Below, one piece after another: positions 1 to 8,708 of a stretch of 64,000 bases of DNA. Within the stretch, counting starts at the first letter, position 1, and each line of letters begins with the position of its first letter. Made by a program: the position numbers and the translations under genes. The DNA lies in assembly GCA_963722585.1 (NCBI GenBank), contig CAVRNU010000005.1, forward strand, positions 1 through 64,000. The letters run 5' to 3'. Under the pieces are notes generated by a model. That model did not search any database, was not told where the DNA came from, and saw nothing but the letters and a program-made list of their open reading frames with translations. This DNA comes from KBS-96 sp963722585 (GTDB taxonomy: Bacteria; Acidobacteriota; Terriglobia; Bryobacterales; Bryobacteraceae).

Positions 1-509
1 TCAATAAGGCCTCGAGGCGGTCTTAAGTAAACGACACTGAGCGTCTGCGACCGTCTCTTGTGAGGCAGGGCTTCACGCCTGCGCGGCAGCCTCTCAGTCA
101 CATCTTCAAGAGGGCGCGCGCGTGGATCTCCATCCAGAGCCCGTTGCACTTCTAGAAAGAAATAGCGTACGCTCTCCTGTAGAAGTTTTAGGGCGGAATC
201 GGAATACACAGCGCAAGCGCGTCGCCGCCTTCTATCTCGGTGGTGGGCGAAGTGAGTGTGTGCGATGGGCCTTGCCAGCCAGCGTAGTTGAAGACCTAAT
301 CATCTGGAATTCCGTTGACGGCTTGATTCGTGGCACTTAAACCCGTGGAGCGCGCGCCAGCAAGACCCCATGTTCCTTCTTCGGGACATCGCAGGCGATG
401 AAAACAAAGGTCTTCGGCCTGTGCTTTCGACGGCGCGGTCAGAAATGGGCATCTTGCACGGGAAACTCTAGAACTGTCGATCTTTGACTGCGTCGATGGA
501 AGACCGAGT
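1..509. other. No recognisable gene
   Basis: No convincing coding region was found. A GC-rich imperfect palindrome near 62-97, containing GGCAGGGCTTCACGCCTGC, resembles a degenerate copy of the hairpin repeats found elsewhere in the window, but it is too diverged to classify. Short open frames here lack a Shine-Dalgarno site and any known motif. Confidence 0.5.
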
Positions 510-1106
510 CTAATCCTGCTCGCCGAGCGTTTGAGCATAGGTCTTGCCATATGGATAAAAGAGCTCTTTGCAGCCTTCTTTCCATGCGGCCTTCATTGCC
601 GGCGTCGTGATGTCCCAATCTGGCCGGCACTTTTGGCTAACGGCACGGAGGTCCCGACGGAGATCCTCAAGCGTCGGGCGGCCAAAGAACCAGTAGCCGT
701 TGTAAATTTTGTGTATGATGAGGCCCGGTTCCAGAACGATCACATGTGGAATCATCGGATTGTTCACAGGATCCGTGTATTCGGCAATATCGAGATCTTT
801 TTGGACGATACGCCCCGCGTCGGAAAGAAAAGGCCAGTGGGCGCCAACTCCGCTACGATATTCATTCGTCTGACTGATATTGTCGGTGCTTATTGTGACT
901 AGACGGCAATAGGCAACTTCCAGCTCACGATGCAGTTGGACAAGTAGTTCGGCCTGCCGGCGGTCCTTGGGGCAGAAACCTCCGCGGCTAAGTACGAGAA
1001 CCATGGGATGCTGACCCTGAAGTTCCGAGAGCTTGCGGCGCTTCGCGGCATGATCAGTGAGTTCGTAGTCGGGAAAGACCGCGCCAGGCACAATATCGGA
1101 TCGCAT
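510..1106 (-). CDS. Redoxin (AhpC/TSA-like peroxiredoxin family) protein
   Basis: A 198-residue thioredoxin-fold protein of the AhpC/TSA-redoxin group, probably a cytosolic thiol peroxidase or disulfide reductase. The N-terminal GAVFPDYELTDH and the following strand ending in RGGFCPKDR give the usual redoxin layout. The single conserved cysteine of the FCP motif is the likely peroxidatic residue, and no nearby resolving CXXC is seen. No signal peptide is visible. A GGAGC Shine-Dalgarno lies about ten bases before the ATG. The gene is divergent from the MerR-TPR gene at 1177 across a 70-base AT-richer spacer, so the regulator could control it, although that is inference. The substrate cannot be predicted. 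Confidence 0.85.
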   Translation of the reverse strand: MRSDIVPGAVFPDYELTDHAAKRRKLSELQGQHPMVLVLSRGGFCPKDRRQAELLVQLHRELEVAYCRLVTISTDNISQTNEYRSGVGAHWPFLSDAGRIVQKDLDIAEYTDPVNNPMIPHVIVLEPGLIIHKIYNGYWFFGRPTLEDLRRDLRAVSQKCRPDWDITTPAMKAAWKEGCKELFYPYGKTYAQTLGEQD

Positions 1107-1176
1107 GATTACTGAAGCTCCTTTCGCTATGTGGCTTAAGTTTAAATCACAATCACTCCCATGCTAAAATCACTGC

Positions 1177-2166
1177 GTGCCGCGTCAGGCTGCGTCACTT
1201 CCAATACAATCCGCCGAAAAAAATCAGTGCGCCGCTTATTCCCGTGAACAGGTTCGCAGACTGCTTAAAATTCCCGAGCGCCTGTTGCGCAGTTGGGAGC
1301 GCCAGCAACTCGTTCCGGAGCGGAACGAATACAAATTTTCGGACTTGCTGCTTCTGAAAGCCATTGCCCGGCTGCGTGAAGAACGCATTCCCGCCCAGCG
1401 GATCAGACGATCGCTTTTAGCGCTTCGTGAGCGCCTCAAAGACACACCCGACCTGTTTTCACAAGTTCGCGTCTCAGCACACGGGCACAGGGTGAGAGTC
1501 CAGATAGGCAAGCAGCAGATGGACCCCATATCTGGGCAACTGCTGTTCGATTTCGACGCCAGCGAAATCAGTAAGCTCTTGCACTTGCCCAAGGCCGGCG
1601 GCGGAGCGGAGAAAGCCGCTGAACTGCTGAAGCGGCGGATGGAGGCCGATAGCTGGTTCGAGCGCGGTCTCGAACTCGAGCAGAACGGCGCTCCTATCGA
1701 GCAGGTAATACGCGCCTATGAGCGCGCAGCCGAGTTAGACCCAACCGCCGCGGGCGCTCGGGTCAACTTGGGCACAATTTACTTTCACGGTCATGCGTGG
1801 TCCGACGCGGAAGCGCAATACAAGAAAGCGCTCGAGATCGACCCGAACTATCCGTTAGCCCAATTCAATCTTGGCAATTTGTACGACGAGCAAGGCGACT
1901 ACCCGAATGCTCTTGTCCACTATACTGCCGCCATTCGGCTTTTCCCGCATTATGCTGATGCCCACTATAACCTCGCGCTGCTGCACCAGAACGCCGGCCA
2001 GATGATGGAGGCTGTTCGGCACTGGAGAGCTTATCTGAAGTTGGACCGAACGAGCAGTTGGAGCGATATCGCCCGGCGCGAGCTCGCTCGTATTGAGGCA
2101 GTCACCGTTGTGGAGGGCAGCCGGCCTCGGGACAACGCCTACTCCATCGGGGCCTGCGACTCTTAG
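1177..2166 (+). CDS. MerR-like HTH domain fused to TPR repeats
   Basis: A 329-residue regulator. Residues about 20-90 form a MerR-type winged helix (YSREQVRRLLKIPERLLRSW, then a segment of the 'RLREERIPAQRIRRSL' type). The C-terminal half (about 160-300) contains about four tetratricopeptide repeats with signatures such as ARVNLGTIYF, AQFNLGNLYDEQGDY and AHYNLALLHQNAG. MerR domains bind operator DNA and the TPR part is a protein-docking surface, so this is likely a transcription factor controlled by a partner protein rather than by a small ligand. The start is GTG; the only nearby upstream ATG (1161) is out of frame. It is divergent from the redoxin gene. The fusion is known in Acidobacteria, but the function is uncharacterised as far as I know. 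Confidence 0.8.
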   Translation: MPRQAASLPIQSAEKNQCAAYSREQVRRLLKIPERLLRSWERQQLVPERNEYKFSDLLLLKAIARLREERIPAQRIRRSLLALRERLKDTPDLFSQVRVSAHGHRVRVQIGKQQMDPISGQLLFDFDASEISKLLHLPKAGGGAEKAAELLKRRMEADSWFERGLELEQNGAPIEQVIRAYERAAELDPTAAGARVNLGTIYFHGHAWSDAEAQYKKALEIDPNYPLAQFNLGNLYDEQGDYPNALVHYTAAIRLFPHYADAHYNLALLHQNAGQMMEAVRHWRAYLKLDRTSSWSDIARRELARIEAVTVVEGSRPRDNAYSIGACDS

Positions 2167-2176
2167 AGTTTTCCGG

Positions 2177-2530
2177 TTAGGGCTGGGTTTCGGCCGTCGG
2201 ACGGCTCAGCATGCCCGAGCCATCTTTTTTGACGAGGCCGCTGAAAGCAAGATAGAAGACCAAAAGCATGCCGAAGAACACTAGCGCTTCGAGCGCCCGG
2301 CGCTGAGTTGGGCTTTGCACGAAGCCGCGCCAACCCTTCCGGCGCTTCTTTCTGATCGCTTCCGATTCTTTCAGTTTTTGCAAATCGCTTTGAGACAATC
2401 GAGCGTAAAAACTGGCACGGCAGTCCCGGCAGCGATAGCGAGTGCGACCGCTCCAATCGTTGAACCGGTCCATCCAGGATTTATTGCGCGAAGGCCGCGT
2501 GTTGTCATTCCCACAGTGCGGGCAAGTCAT
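2177..2530 (-). CDS. Small zinc-ribbon membrane protein
   Basis: A 117-residue protein with an N-terminal zinc ribbon (CPHCG at residues 3-7, CRDCR at about 34-38) and one hydrophobic segment near residues 84-103 (ALVFFGMLLVFYLAFSGLV), so a cytoplasmic metal-binding head on a single membrane anchor is expected. Its ATG overlaps the stop codon of the upstream TPR gene by one base (TAATG), which implies translational coupling. It is the last gene of the EPS locus. No enzymatic role can be given. It converges with the MerR-TPR gene, leaving only about 10 bases between them. Confidence 0.75.
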   Translation of the reverse strand: MTCPHCGNDNTRPSRNKSWMDRFNDWSGRTRYRCRDCRASFYARLSQSDLQKLKESEAIRKKRRKGWRGFVQSPTQRRALEALVFFGMLLVFYLAFSGLVKKDGSGMLSRPTAETQP

Positions 2531-3711
2531 TACAAGGATCCCTTACTCTGAGGCGCCAAGGGTGCAATGGAAGTCATCGACACCTCCCGAATGCTGACCG
2601 ATCCCTCGGCCCGCACCTGGCCCAGCGGCCGCTCATACTCCAGGGTAACTAAGGCGGTGTGCCAGGTAGGCGGAACCGTGAACTTCCACGAGCCAATCGA
2701 CTGCCCGGCGGACATCAGATCTGGGCTGGTTAACGGGGCGATAGAGCGTAGCTGGCTCTCAGGCATAACCGCGAAAATTCGCCATTTCAAGCCGAAGCTT
2801 TCCCGAAGATCGGCCGACTCGGCCTGCCACTCGAACCGGTAACTGTCGCCGCCATTCAGCGGAACGAACTGCTGCAAAAGGCGGCAGGATTCCGGCTGCG
2901 TTCCGTCGAAAGCAAAACTTAGTTTCGCCAATTCTTCGTATTGGTCGGCATTGACGCCATGGACAGGCTGAACCGCCCAGTCGAATCCATGCCCGAAGAA
3001 CGGTTCGCGAAACGAACCATTGGTGAGCGGATTGGACCCGGTGGGCGCGAAAATTCGAACCCAACCGGTGCGGTGCAGGCTATTCCACACCCGTTGAGCG
3101 GCTTCTGTCTGGCCGGTGGCGATCAGGCGATCTTCGGTCGAGCCGAGGAGATCGCGCCAGGAATTCTCAATTCCCGGATTTTCAGCTCGAGCATTAAAAG
3201 GATAGGCGGCGGCGCCAAGGGCGGCGGATGCGATTTGATTGGATTGATCGTTTGCCAGCAGAAAATTTAAATATTCGAAACGAATTTTTTCTCTGTTGGG
3301 AAGAATGGCAAGAACCTCGCCGGGTTGACTGGCAATGGCCAAAGCTTCGGAGAGGATGGGGCGGCTATCGTATGGAGTGAGCTCGAGAGCTCGTTTTGCG
3401 GATTCGAAGAATTTTTGCTTATCCTGCTGACGGAAATAGAAATTTGCGAGAGTCCACTGCGGCAGATACATGTGGTTGACTCTGGCGGCCTCGAGATAAC
3501 AGCGCTCCGCGCGAACCGGATCGTGTTCCTTTAGTTCGGTTTGAAGCCCAAGCTGAATCCAGGCCTCGGCCTGGAACGGATTCGATTCTAGCGAAGATGG
3601 AGGCAGGGTTTTCGCGAGAATCGCGGAATAAACACAGGCTCCGAGGGCGAGGACGGCCAGGAGGAATCGGAGCACGACGAGCATCGAAACATTAGTCGGG
3701 CTGGCGAACAA
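2530..3711 (-). CDS. TPR-containing envelope protein of the EPS locus
   Basis: A 393-residue protein with an N-terminal hydrophobic signal or anchor (VLRFLLAVLALGACVYSAIL), then TPR-like helices over about residues 45-110 (AEAWIQLGLQTE, RAERCYLEAARVN, PQWTLANFYFRQ). The C-terminal 170 residues look like a beta-sandwich, possibly carbohydrate-binding (SCRLLQQFVPLNGGDSYRFE). The start could be the second Met at 3687, which avoids overlapping the gene upstream and places the hydrophobic segment at the very N-terminus. It lies between the beta-helix gene and the zinc-ribbon gene. TPR proteins of this type often sit near polysaccharide polymerase genes, but a specific role is not shown. Confidence 0.7.
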   Translation of the reverse strand: MFASPTNVSMLVVLRFLLAVLALGACVYSAILAKTLPPSSLESNPFQAEAWIQLGLQTELKEHDPVRAERCYLEAARVNHMYLPQWTLANFYFRQQDKQKFFESAKRALELTPYDSRPILSEALAIASQPGEVLAILPNREKIRFEYLNFLLANDQSNQIASAALGAAAYPFNARAENPGIENSWRDLLGSTEDRLIATGQTEAAQRVWNSLHRTGWVRIFAPTGSNPLTNGSFREPFFGHGFDWAVQPVHGVNADQYEELAKLSFAFDGTQPESCRLLQQFVPLNGGDSYRFEWQAESADLRESFGLKWRIFAVMPESQLRSIAPLTSPDLMSAGQSIGSWKFTVPPTWHTALVTLEYERPLGQVRAEGSVSIREVSMTSIAPLAPQSKGSL

Positions 3712-5066
3712 TTACTCTCGGAGAAGGCTGTTCGACCTGAACAGCGGCCGCCGGGTTGGCCGCGGAATTCTTCTCGATAACCACTCCGTGGACCGAATCC
3801 ATCCGGTTACGCACTTTGACGGCGGCTTCGGTGCCAAGTTGATTGCCGCGGACCACGACACCGAGGGTAAGAGACGGAGGCACGCACCAAACCTGGACCG
3901 CGCCCGGATCGTTTACGTTCGGGTTGTTCGGGCCATTTTTGAAGGTTCCGCGCTGCAGGATCGTGTTGTCGAGGACCTGAATGAAGAAATTGGGCTGTAT
4001 GCCGTCGCCGTAGCGGGCGGCGCGAAGAAAAATGCCTGCGGCGCGGCTCACGGTATTTCCGGCGATGACGCTCTCAAAGTTGGTTCCGTAGAACTGAATG
4101 CCGATGCCCGCATCGGTGACGCGGTTGTTCACGAAAATATAGTGGCGCTGGGTAGGAACAACCGTAACGACGGAGGATCGATCGGGCGAGATGTCAAACG
4201 GTTTCTCGATATCGATCTCGCGGCCTGAAAAGCTGCGGATGAGGCGGTATTGCCCGGCTCCGCGGCCGCCTACAATGGCGACGGAAGCGTTGCGCCAGTC
4301 TCTATTTTTCCAATTGGGATCTGCAGCCAGCTCGAGATGGGTTGCGTCCATCGCGGAAAGGCCGCCAAAGTACGCGCCGCCGGGTCCGTCGGAGGTGAAC
4401 GCTTCTCCGTTAGCGGCCGGCATGCGCTCGTAAGTGTTGCCGTCGGTATAGAAATTCTCGGAAGCGCCTTCGCTCGCCGAATAAGACCCGCCGGAAGCCA
4501 GATCTCTGACGCCGTTTATGCGGCTGTGCTCGAAGATGACGTCCGCCGAGTTATTGATGTTGTACCAGCCGTATGGTCCGTCGGAAATGACGTCGGCGGA
4601 CAGATAAACTCCGTGCGACTTCTCGATGATCAAGGCGCGACCGTTGCCGATGATTTGCGAGTTCACAATGCGGATGTCGTCGCCATTGAGATTGATCGTA
4701 TCTTTGTCGCCGCGGCCTAATTCGGCGGAAAGCCGCAGCTGGGTGGCCTCGTCAGGCAAGGCGTTTGGCGCGGAATCAGCCGGGAATGCGTCGATTGTCA
4801 CGTGGTCGATGAGATATATGTCCGCCGACCGGCGGTAGCACTCCTAAGATTTTGTTCACCGGGCGCGCCTCGATCGTCATTTGGCTCAAGCCGAAGTTCG
4901 ATTGGCCGGCGATCAAAGGTTTCGAGGGACTGTCGGAGGCGAGGCCGCGCAACGTGGTTTGTCCCTGTCCGGCTCCGCGTAGATAAATGTGGCGGGGAAT
5001 GTAGATGGAATGAGCGATGACGTATGTTTTGGGGCGGAACTGAAGGATGATGTCTGAGCTTGAACT

Positions 5067-5095
5067 GCGCACAACGCCACCAATCGGCTGTGCGC
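5067..5095 (+). repeat. Hairpin repeat family C, copy 1
   Basis: GCGCACAACGCC at the left pairs with GGCTGTGCGC at the right around a short loop. It is near-identical to copies at 34558 and 29240 and inverted relative to 44526. This copy lies inside the beta-helix gene and is translated there. Confidence 0.65.
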
Positions 5096-5240
5096 TTCCG
5101 GTTCCCGACTGAGCGAGGGTGTTCAGGCATTGCTGAAGGGCTTGCGATTCATCGTGTCCGTTGCCGTAAACGCCACAGGCGCCGATATCCACTAGGCGCG
5201 GGGTGGAGGGCTGGTAGGTGGTGACGTGAATTCGGAGGGG

Positions 5241-5285
5241 GGCGGACTGAAAATCCGCCGCGGGCCGGGCAGGCCCGGCCCCTAC
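5241..5285 (-). repeat. GTAG-headed REP variant inside the beta-helix gene
   Basis: On the minus strand it begins GTAGGGGCCGGGCCTGCCC, then GGCGGATTTTCAGTCCGCC. This is the same architecture as the two-hairpin repeats of this window: a conserved GTRG head, a first GC-rich hairpin, a GC linker and a second hairpin. It is translated in frame as part of GAGPARPAADFQSAP. Confidence 0.7.
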
Positions 5286-5841
5286 AACGGTGAGCGTCGT
5301 AGATGCCGTCTCCGATGCCATTTGGAATGGAGCCGGTAATGGACCACTCGGAATGCGAAGCGATAGCTACGTTCGTGAGCCTCCCGCTCATGCTGCGCAG
5401 AACGACTTGGGGATTTGAGCCGAAATTTCGTCCGAAGACACGGATGATCTCGCCTTTCGCGGCGGAGGAAACAGCAATCTGCGCGCTCGGATCGGACATG
5501 TGTTCGGGCGAAGGGAGGCCCATCATCCAGTAGATTTCGGGCAGGTTGATGCGGCCAGTAAGACTCGTTTCGCTGTTGTCTGAAATTTTGAAGCTGTAGA
5601 CGCCTGGCGGCAGAGTGGCAGGTAATTTGAATACGAGCGATTCGGGGCCTTGGTAATCGGGTTTAATCGGTGACGCATTGCCCGCGATTGCGATCGTTTT
5701 TGGCTCGGGCTGAGAAGGCTCCCGTTACGACGACGGAATCGCCTGGTCTGGCGGGCCCAGAAATCCAGACGATTTTTTGATCCGCTGGTCGCGTAAGTGG
5801 GCTGCTGTTGCGAGAACAGCAGGGTGGAAGCCAGGAAGAGT

Positions 5842-5883
5842 GGTGAACTAAAGTTCACCACGGCACGCTTAAGCGTGCGCCAC
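5842..5883 (-). repeat. REP family A, copy 1
   Basis: Two adjacent hairpins (GGTGAACTAAAGTTCACC, GCACGCTTAAGCGTGC) ending GCCAC on the plus strand. It sits just 3' of the WbaP-type gene and runs into the start of the beta-helix gene. Confidence 0.9.
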
Positions 5884-5886
5884 AAG

Positions 5887-7344
5887 TTAGTATGCTCCAT
5901 GGGCGGTGAGGACAACAACGATTGTTCGCGCGAGGATGTAAAGGTCGAGCCAGACGGACCAATTGCGGATGGTGTAGGCGTCGAGGCGCGCGCGCTCGGC
6001 GAATGTCAGGTGATTACGGCCGGAAATTTGCCATAGGCCTGTGATTCCCGGACGAACGCGCCGGTACGACTCGAAGGCGGGACCGTACAAGGGGACCTGC
6101 GATTCGAGCATGGGGCGGGGTCCGACAATGCTCATTTCTCCGACGAGCACGTTCCAGAGCTGAGGCAGCTCGTCGATGCTGGCTTTTCTGATAATTCGGC
6201 CAACGCGCGTTACTCGAGGATCGTTTTTCAGTTTCTGAGTGGCTTCCCATTGTGGAAGGTCTTCGGGATGCTTTTTGAAGTGCGCCTCGAGGACTTCATC
6301 GCCATTTGCGACCATGCTTCGCAATTTCCACGCGTTGAACTTTCGTCCGTACATGCCGATTCTTTCGTTGGCGAGCAACACGGGGCCTTCGGACTCGAGT
6401 TTGATGAGGATGGCGGAGACGATGAATATCAGGAACACAAGCGGGGCAAGCGAAAGCGTAAGAACCAGATCGAGAGTACGCTTGGCGAACTGGGCGCTGG
6501 GGAGCAACAGCCTTTGGGTGACCTCGAGCCCGATGATTCCGCCGATTTCGCGGACGCTGAGTCCCAGGCTTGTCATACCGATGAGATCGGGGATGACCAT
6601 CACGTGCCCGAAGCAATGGCCATACTTGTCGAGCAAACGCAGGAGTTCTTTTCGGGACAAGCCGGGCATGCAAACGATGGCATAAGAGATACGATGATCG
6701 CGGCTCATATCAAGCGAGAGGGAGAGCGGGCCGGTTATTAAGTGATCGCCCAGGTTTCGATACTGATCGGGATTGTCATCGAGCACGGCGACGGGCTTGA
6801 GACCGATTCTAGGATCGCTGGTGAGAGTGTCTAAGAGACGCTTTCCCGTTTGTCCGGCTCCAAGAATGACGACCGACGAGCCCCACCAGGGCTGTTGGGC
6901 AAAGAGCGCTCGCATCAACGACCGGCTGGAAGGCACAAGCATGGTGGTCAGCATCCAACCAAAGAGAAACGTGAGCCGCGACTGAGACATGTCGCGCAAG
7001 AAGAAACTCGAGGCACTCAGGCAAATGAAGGCGAGGCTGGTTGCGAAAAAGGACCGGCGCAGCTCTTCGATGGGATTGGCGCAAACTCCCGGATACAGGC
7101 CGGCCGCGACGAAACTGCATAAGGCTAATAGAAGAGCGGGAATGATTGTGCTTACGGCCGGCGCTGTTTCGGTTGGAACGAAGTAAGTCCTCAACTGCAG
7201 GGCAATAAGCAGTGCAGCGAGAATTGCGAGCACGTCAGAAATCAGCAGGCACAGGATGGTTCCGACCGGCCTTGAAACCCTTACTGGGACCGGTATCGCT
7301 TCGTGAGAAAGTGCTAGCGGGCTTGTTGTCAGTTCAGATTCCAT
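5887..7344 (-). CDS. WbaP-type undecaprenyl-phosphate sugar-1-phosphate transferase
   Basis: A 485-residue initiating enzyme of EPS assembly that transfers a sugar-1-phosphate from a nucleotide sugar to undecaprenyl phosphate at the inner membrane. The N-terminal half has several hydrophobic segments and a nucleotide-binding-like CoA_binding_3 domain (SSVVILGAGQTGKRLL). After another membrane segment, the C-terminal bacterial sugar transferase domain is complete: KRTLDLVLTL, NERIGMYGRKFNAWKLRSM, DELPQLWNVLVGEMSIVGPR, PGITGLWQISGRN. The ATG at 7344 was chosen because AAGGAG stands nine bases upstream; a longer frame would begin inside the repeat at 7379. The start overlaps the 3' end of the preceding glycosyltransferase frame by eleven bases. 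The sugar substrate (Gal or Glc) cannot be read from sequence alone. Confidence 0.9.
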   Translation of the reverse strand: MESELTTSPLALSHEAIPVPVRVSRPVGTILCLLISDVLAILAALLIALQLRTYFVPTETAPAVSTIIPALLLALCSFVAAGLYPGVCANPIEELRRSFFATSLAFICLSASSFFLRDMSQSRLTFLFGWMLTTMLVPSSRSLMRALFAQQPWWGSSVVILGAGQTGKRLLDTLTSDPRIGLKPVAVLDDNPDQYRNLGDHLITGPLSLSLDMSRDHRISYAIVCMPGLSRKELLRLLDKYGHCFGHVMVIPDLIGMTSLGLSVREIGGIIGLEVTQRLLLPSAQFAKRTLDLVLTLSLAPLVFLIFIVSAILIKLESEGPVLLANERIGMYGRKFNAWKLRSMVANGDEVLEAHFKKHPEDLPQWEATQKLKNDPRVTRVGRIIRKASIDELPQLWNVLVGEMSIVGPRPMLESQVPLYGPAFESYRRVRPGITGLWQISGRNHLTFAERARLDAYTIRNWSVWLDLYILARTIVVVLTAHGAY

Positions 7345-8617
7345 AGCGACCGCTCCTTGACAGTCGCGGTTCCAGTTCGGTGAACTGAAGTTCACCGCTG
7401 CACGCTGAAGCGTGCGCCACTACACCCACCAAGGAAAGGATTTGGAGGAAGCGGGTGGAGACGTTTTCGATATTGAACGTTGCTTCGGCGTAGGTGCGGG
7501 CGGCCTGCCCGAGATGCTGTTGCCAGAGGGAGTCGCTTGCCAAGCTTTGAACTGTGCTAACGAATGCGCCAGTGTCGCCTGGCTTCACAGTGATGCCTGC
7601 TTTGGCAGTAGCAATCATCTGGGCGGCGGGATTTTCACGATCGATGGCCAGAACGCTGGGCCGGCCCGCGCACAAGTAGGAAAGGATCTTTGACGGCACG
7701 CAAAATGAGCCGGCGGATGGATCGAGAGGCGCTATCAGAATGGAGGCCGCTGCCAACACGCTCGGGAGGCATTCGTAGGGTTGAAAGGGGAGAACGACGA
7801 GGTTTGTGAGGTTTGACCGTTTGGCTTCGGCAACCAAGTGATCGGCGGCCGCGCCGCTGCTGACGATAACGATGCGGACATGAGGCTGATCGGAAAATGC
7901 GGCAGCGAGGGCCGGAAATACGGTCAAATCGTGTTTGAAGCCGAGCGTGCCGGAATACAGGATGTTCAGAGTGTTATGGAGCTGATGCCGCGCGGCCCAA
8001 TCGTTGTCTCGCGGCAGAACGGGGATGTCTTCGATGTTGGCCCAATTTTCGAGCGTAGTGAATCGCTCTGCGTTGCGGATTTGTGAAGGAAGGAAGCGTT
8101 CGTGGGCGCGCGCGATGGCGATGACATGATCGCTTCTCTTGAGGAACGTTAGTTCGAGATTCCTGGCGATCCATCCGAGGGCCGCGCCGACGGCTCCAAG
8201 ACGGTTGCCAAGCAGCTCGGCGATGGCGATGCCCTGGAGATCCTGAAGCCAGTAGACGAAAGGGATGCGACGGCGTCGGGCCCAGGATTGAATTTTGGAT
8301 ACGACCGGAAGTGGAAGGCAGGAACAGACGATAGCGCCGGGCGGCGATTGCTCGAGCGCCTCGACGCAGCGTGACGCCCAGTCGAGCTCGCCTCTGAGGC
8401 GTTCACGCAGATTCAGTTTGCCGTAGGGCCGGGCGGCTCGCACGATGCGGATTAAATCGGGGAAGTTAGTTTGCCAGGTTGGCAGCGATTGTAAGTTAGG
8501 ACTTTCTAGCGAGCCGTTGGCCAGGTAACTTATCGGGAAGCCATTTGCCTGTAAGTGGGCGGCTAGGCGGAAAGTAAAGGAGTGGCATCCGTAGTCGATT
8601 AGGGCGGTTTTGGACAT
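7334..8617 (-). CDS. GT4-like glycosyltransferase, WcaI/WbuB type
   Basis: A 427-residue GT-B fold glycosyltransferase that probably adds a sugar to the lipid-linked EPS repeat unit on the cytoplasmic side. The N-terminal domain begins MSKTALIDYGCHSFTFRLA. The C-terminal nucleotide-sugar domain contains NILYSGTLGFKHDL and the donor-site loop CVPSKILSYLCAGRPSVL, typical of the WbuB/WcaI group. The ATG at 8617 is preferred; extending further upstream only reads the repeat at 8635. The C-terminal ~30 residues are unlike the family because they read through REP copy 2, so the original stop was probably replaced when the repeat arrived. Acceptor and donor sugars are unknown. Confidence 0.85.
   Translation of the reverse strand: MSKTALIDYGCHSFTFRLAAHLQANGFPISYLANGSLESPNLQSLPTWQTNFPDLIRIVRAARPYGKLNLRERLRGELDWASRCVEALEQSPPGAIVCSCLPLPVVSKIQSWARRRRIPFVYWLQDLQGIAIAELLGNRLGAVGAALGWIARNLELTFLKRSDHVIAIARAHERFLPSQIRNAERFTTLENWANIEDIPVLPRDNDWAARHQLHNTLNILYSGTLGFKHDLTVFPALAAAFSDQPHVRIVIVSSGAAADHLVAEAKRSNLTNLVVLPFQPYECLPSVLAAASILIAPLDPSAGSFCVPSKILSYLCAGRPSVLAIDRENPAAQMIATAKAGITVKPGDTGAFVSTVQSLASDSLWQQHLGQAARTYAEATFNIENVSTRFLQILSLVGVVAHASACSGELQFTELEPRLSRSGRYGI
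7379..7420 (-). repeat. REP family A, copy 2
   Basis: GGTGAACTGAAGTTCACC followed by GCACGCTGAAGCGTGC and GCCAC. It overlaps the 3' end of the GT4 gene, so that gene's last residues (VAHASACSGELQFTEL) are encoded by the repeat. Confidence 0.9.
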
Positions 8618-8634
8618 GGGTATAGTGTGAGAAC

Positions 8635-8676
8635 GGCGAACTGAAGTTCGCCGCAGCACGCTGAAGCGTGCGCCAC
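8635..8676 (-). repeat. REP family A, copy 3
   Basis: GGCGAACTGAAGTTCGCC plus GCACGCTGAAGCGTGC and GCCAC. Intergenic, between the 304-residue KHGL-motif gene and the GT4 gene. Confidence 0.92.
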
Positions 8677-8708
8677 AAGATGATTTGTATTTCTAGTTAC
8701 ATATCTTG

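Larger units (their letters stand above)
3692..5918 (-). pseudogene. Parallel beta-helix (pectate-lyase-fold) secreted protein, broken by frameshifts
   Basis: One ancestral gene is spread over at least four frame segments. From the N-terminus these are a signal-like segment (FLASTLLFSQ, near 5830), an Ig/IPT-like segment (IVWISGPARPGDSVVVTG), a second TIG-like segment (EIIRVFGRNFGSNPQVVL), and a right-handed beta-helix of polysaccharide lyase or epimerase type (LVDIGACGVYGNGHDES, then DDIRIVNSQIIGNG and many parallel-strand turns to the end). The frame changes near 5790, 5715, 5300 and 4830. Near 4830 one base missing from a G run accounts for the shift. Near 5300 a GTAG-headed palindromic repeat is embedded and read as GAGPARPAADFQSAP. 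In the EPS locus such a protein would cut or modify the polymer. It may be genuinely decayed or damaged by sequencing indels. Confidence 0.75.

Noticed and set aside
122..340. 72-codon plus-strand frame at the left edge
   Set aside because: Starts with GTG without Shine-Dalgarno and shows no coding signature or motif.
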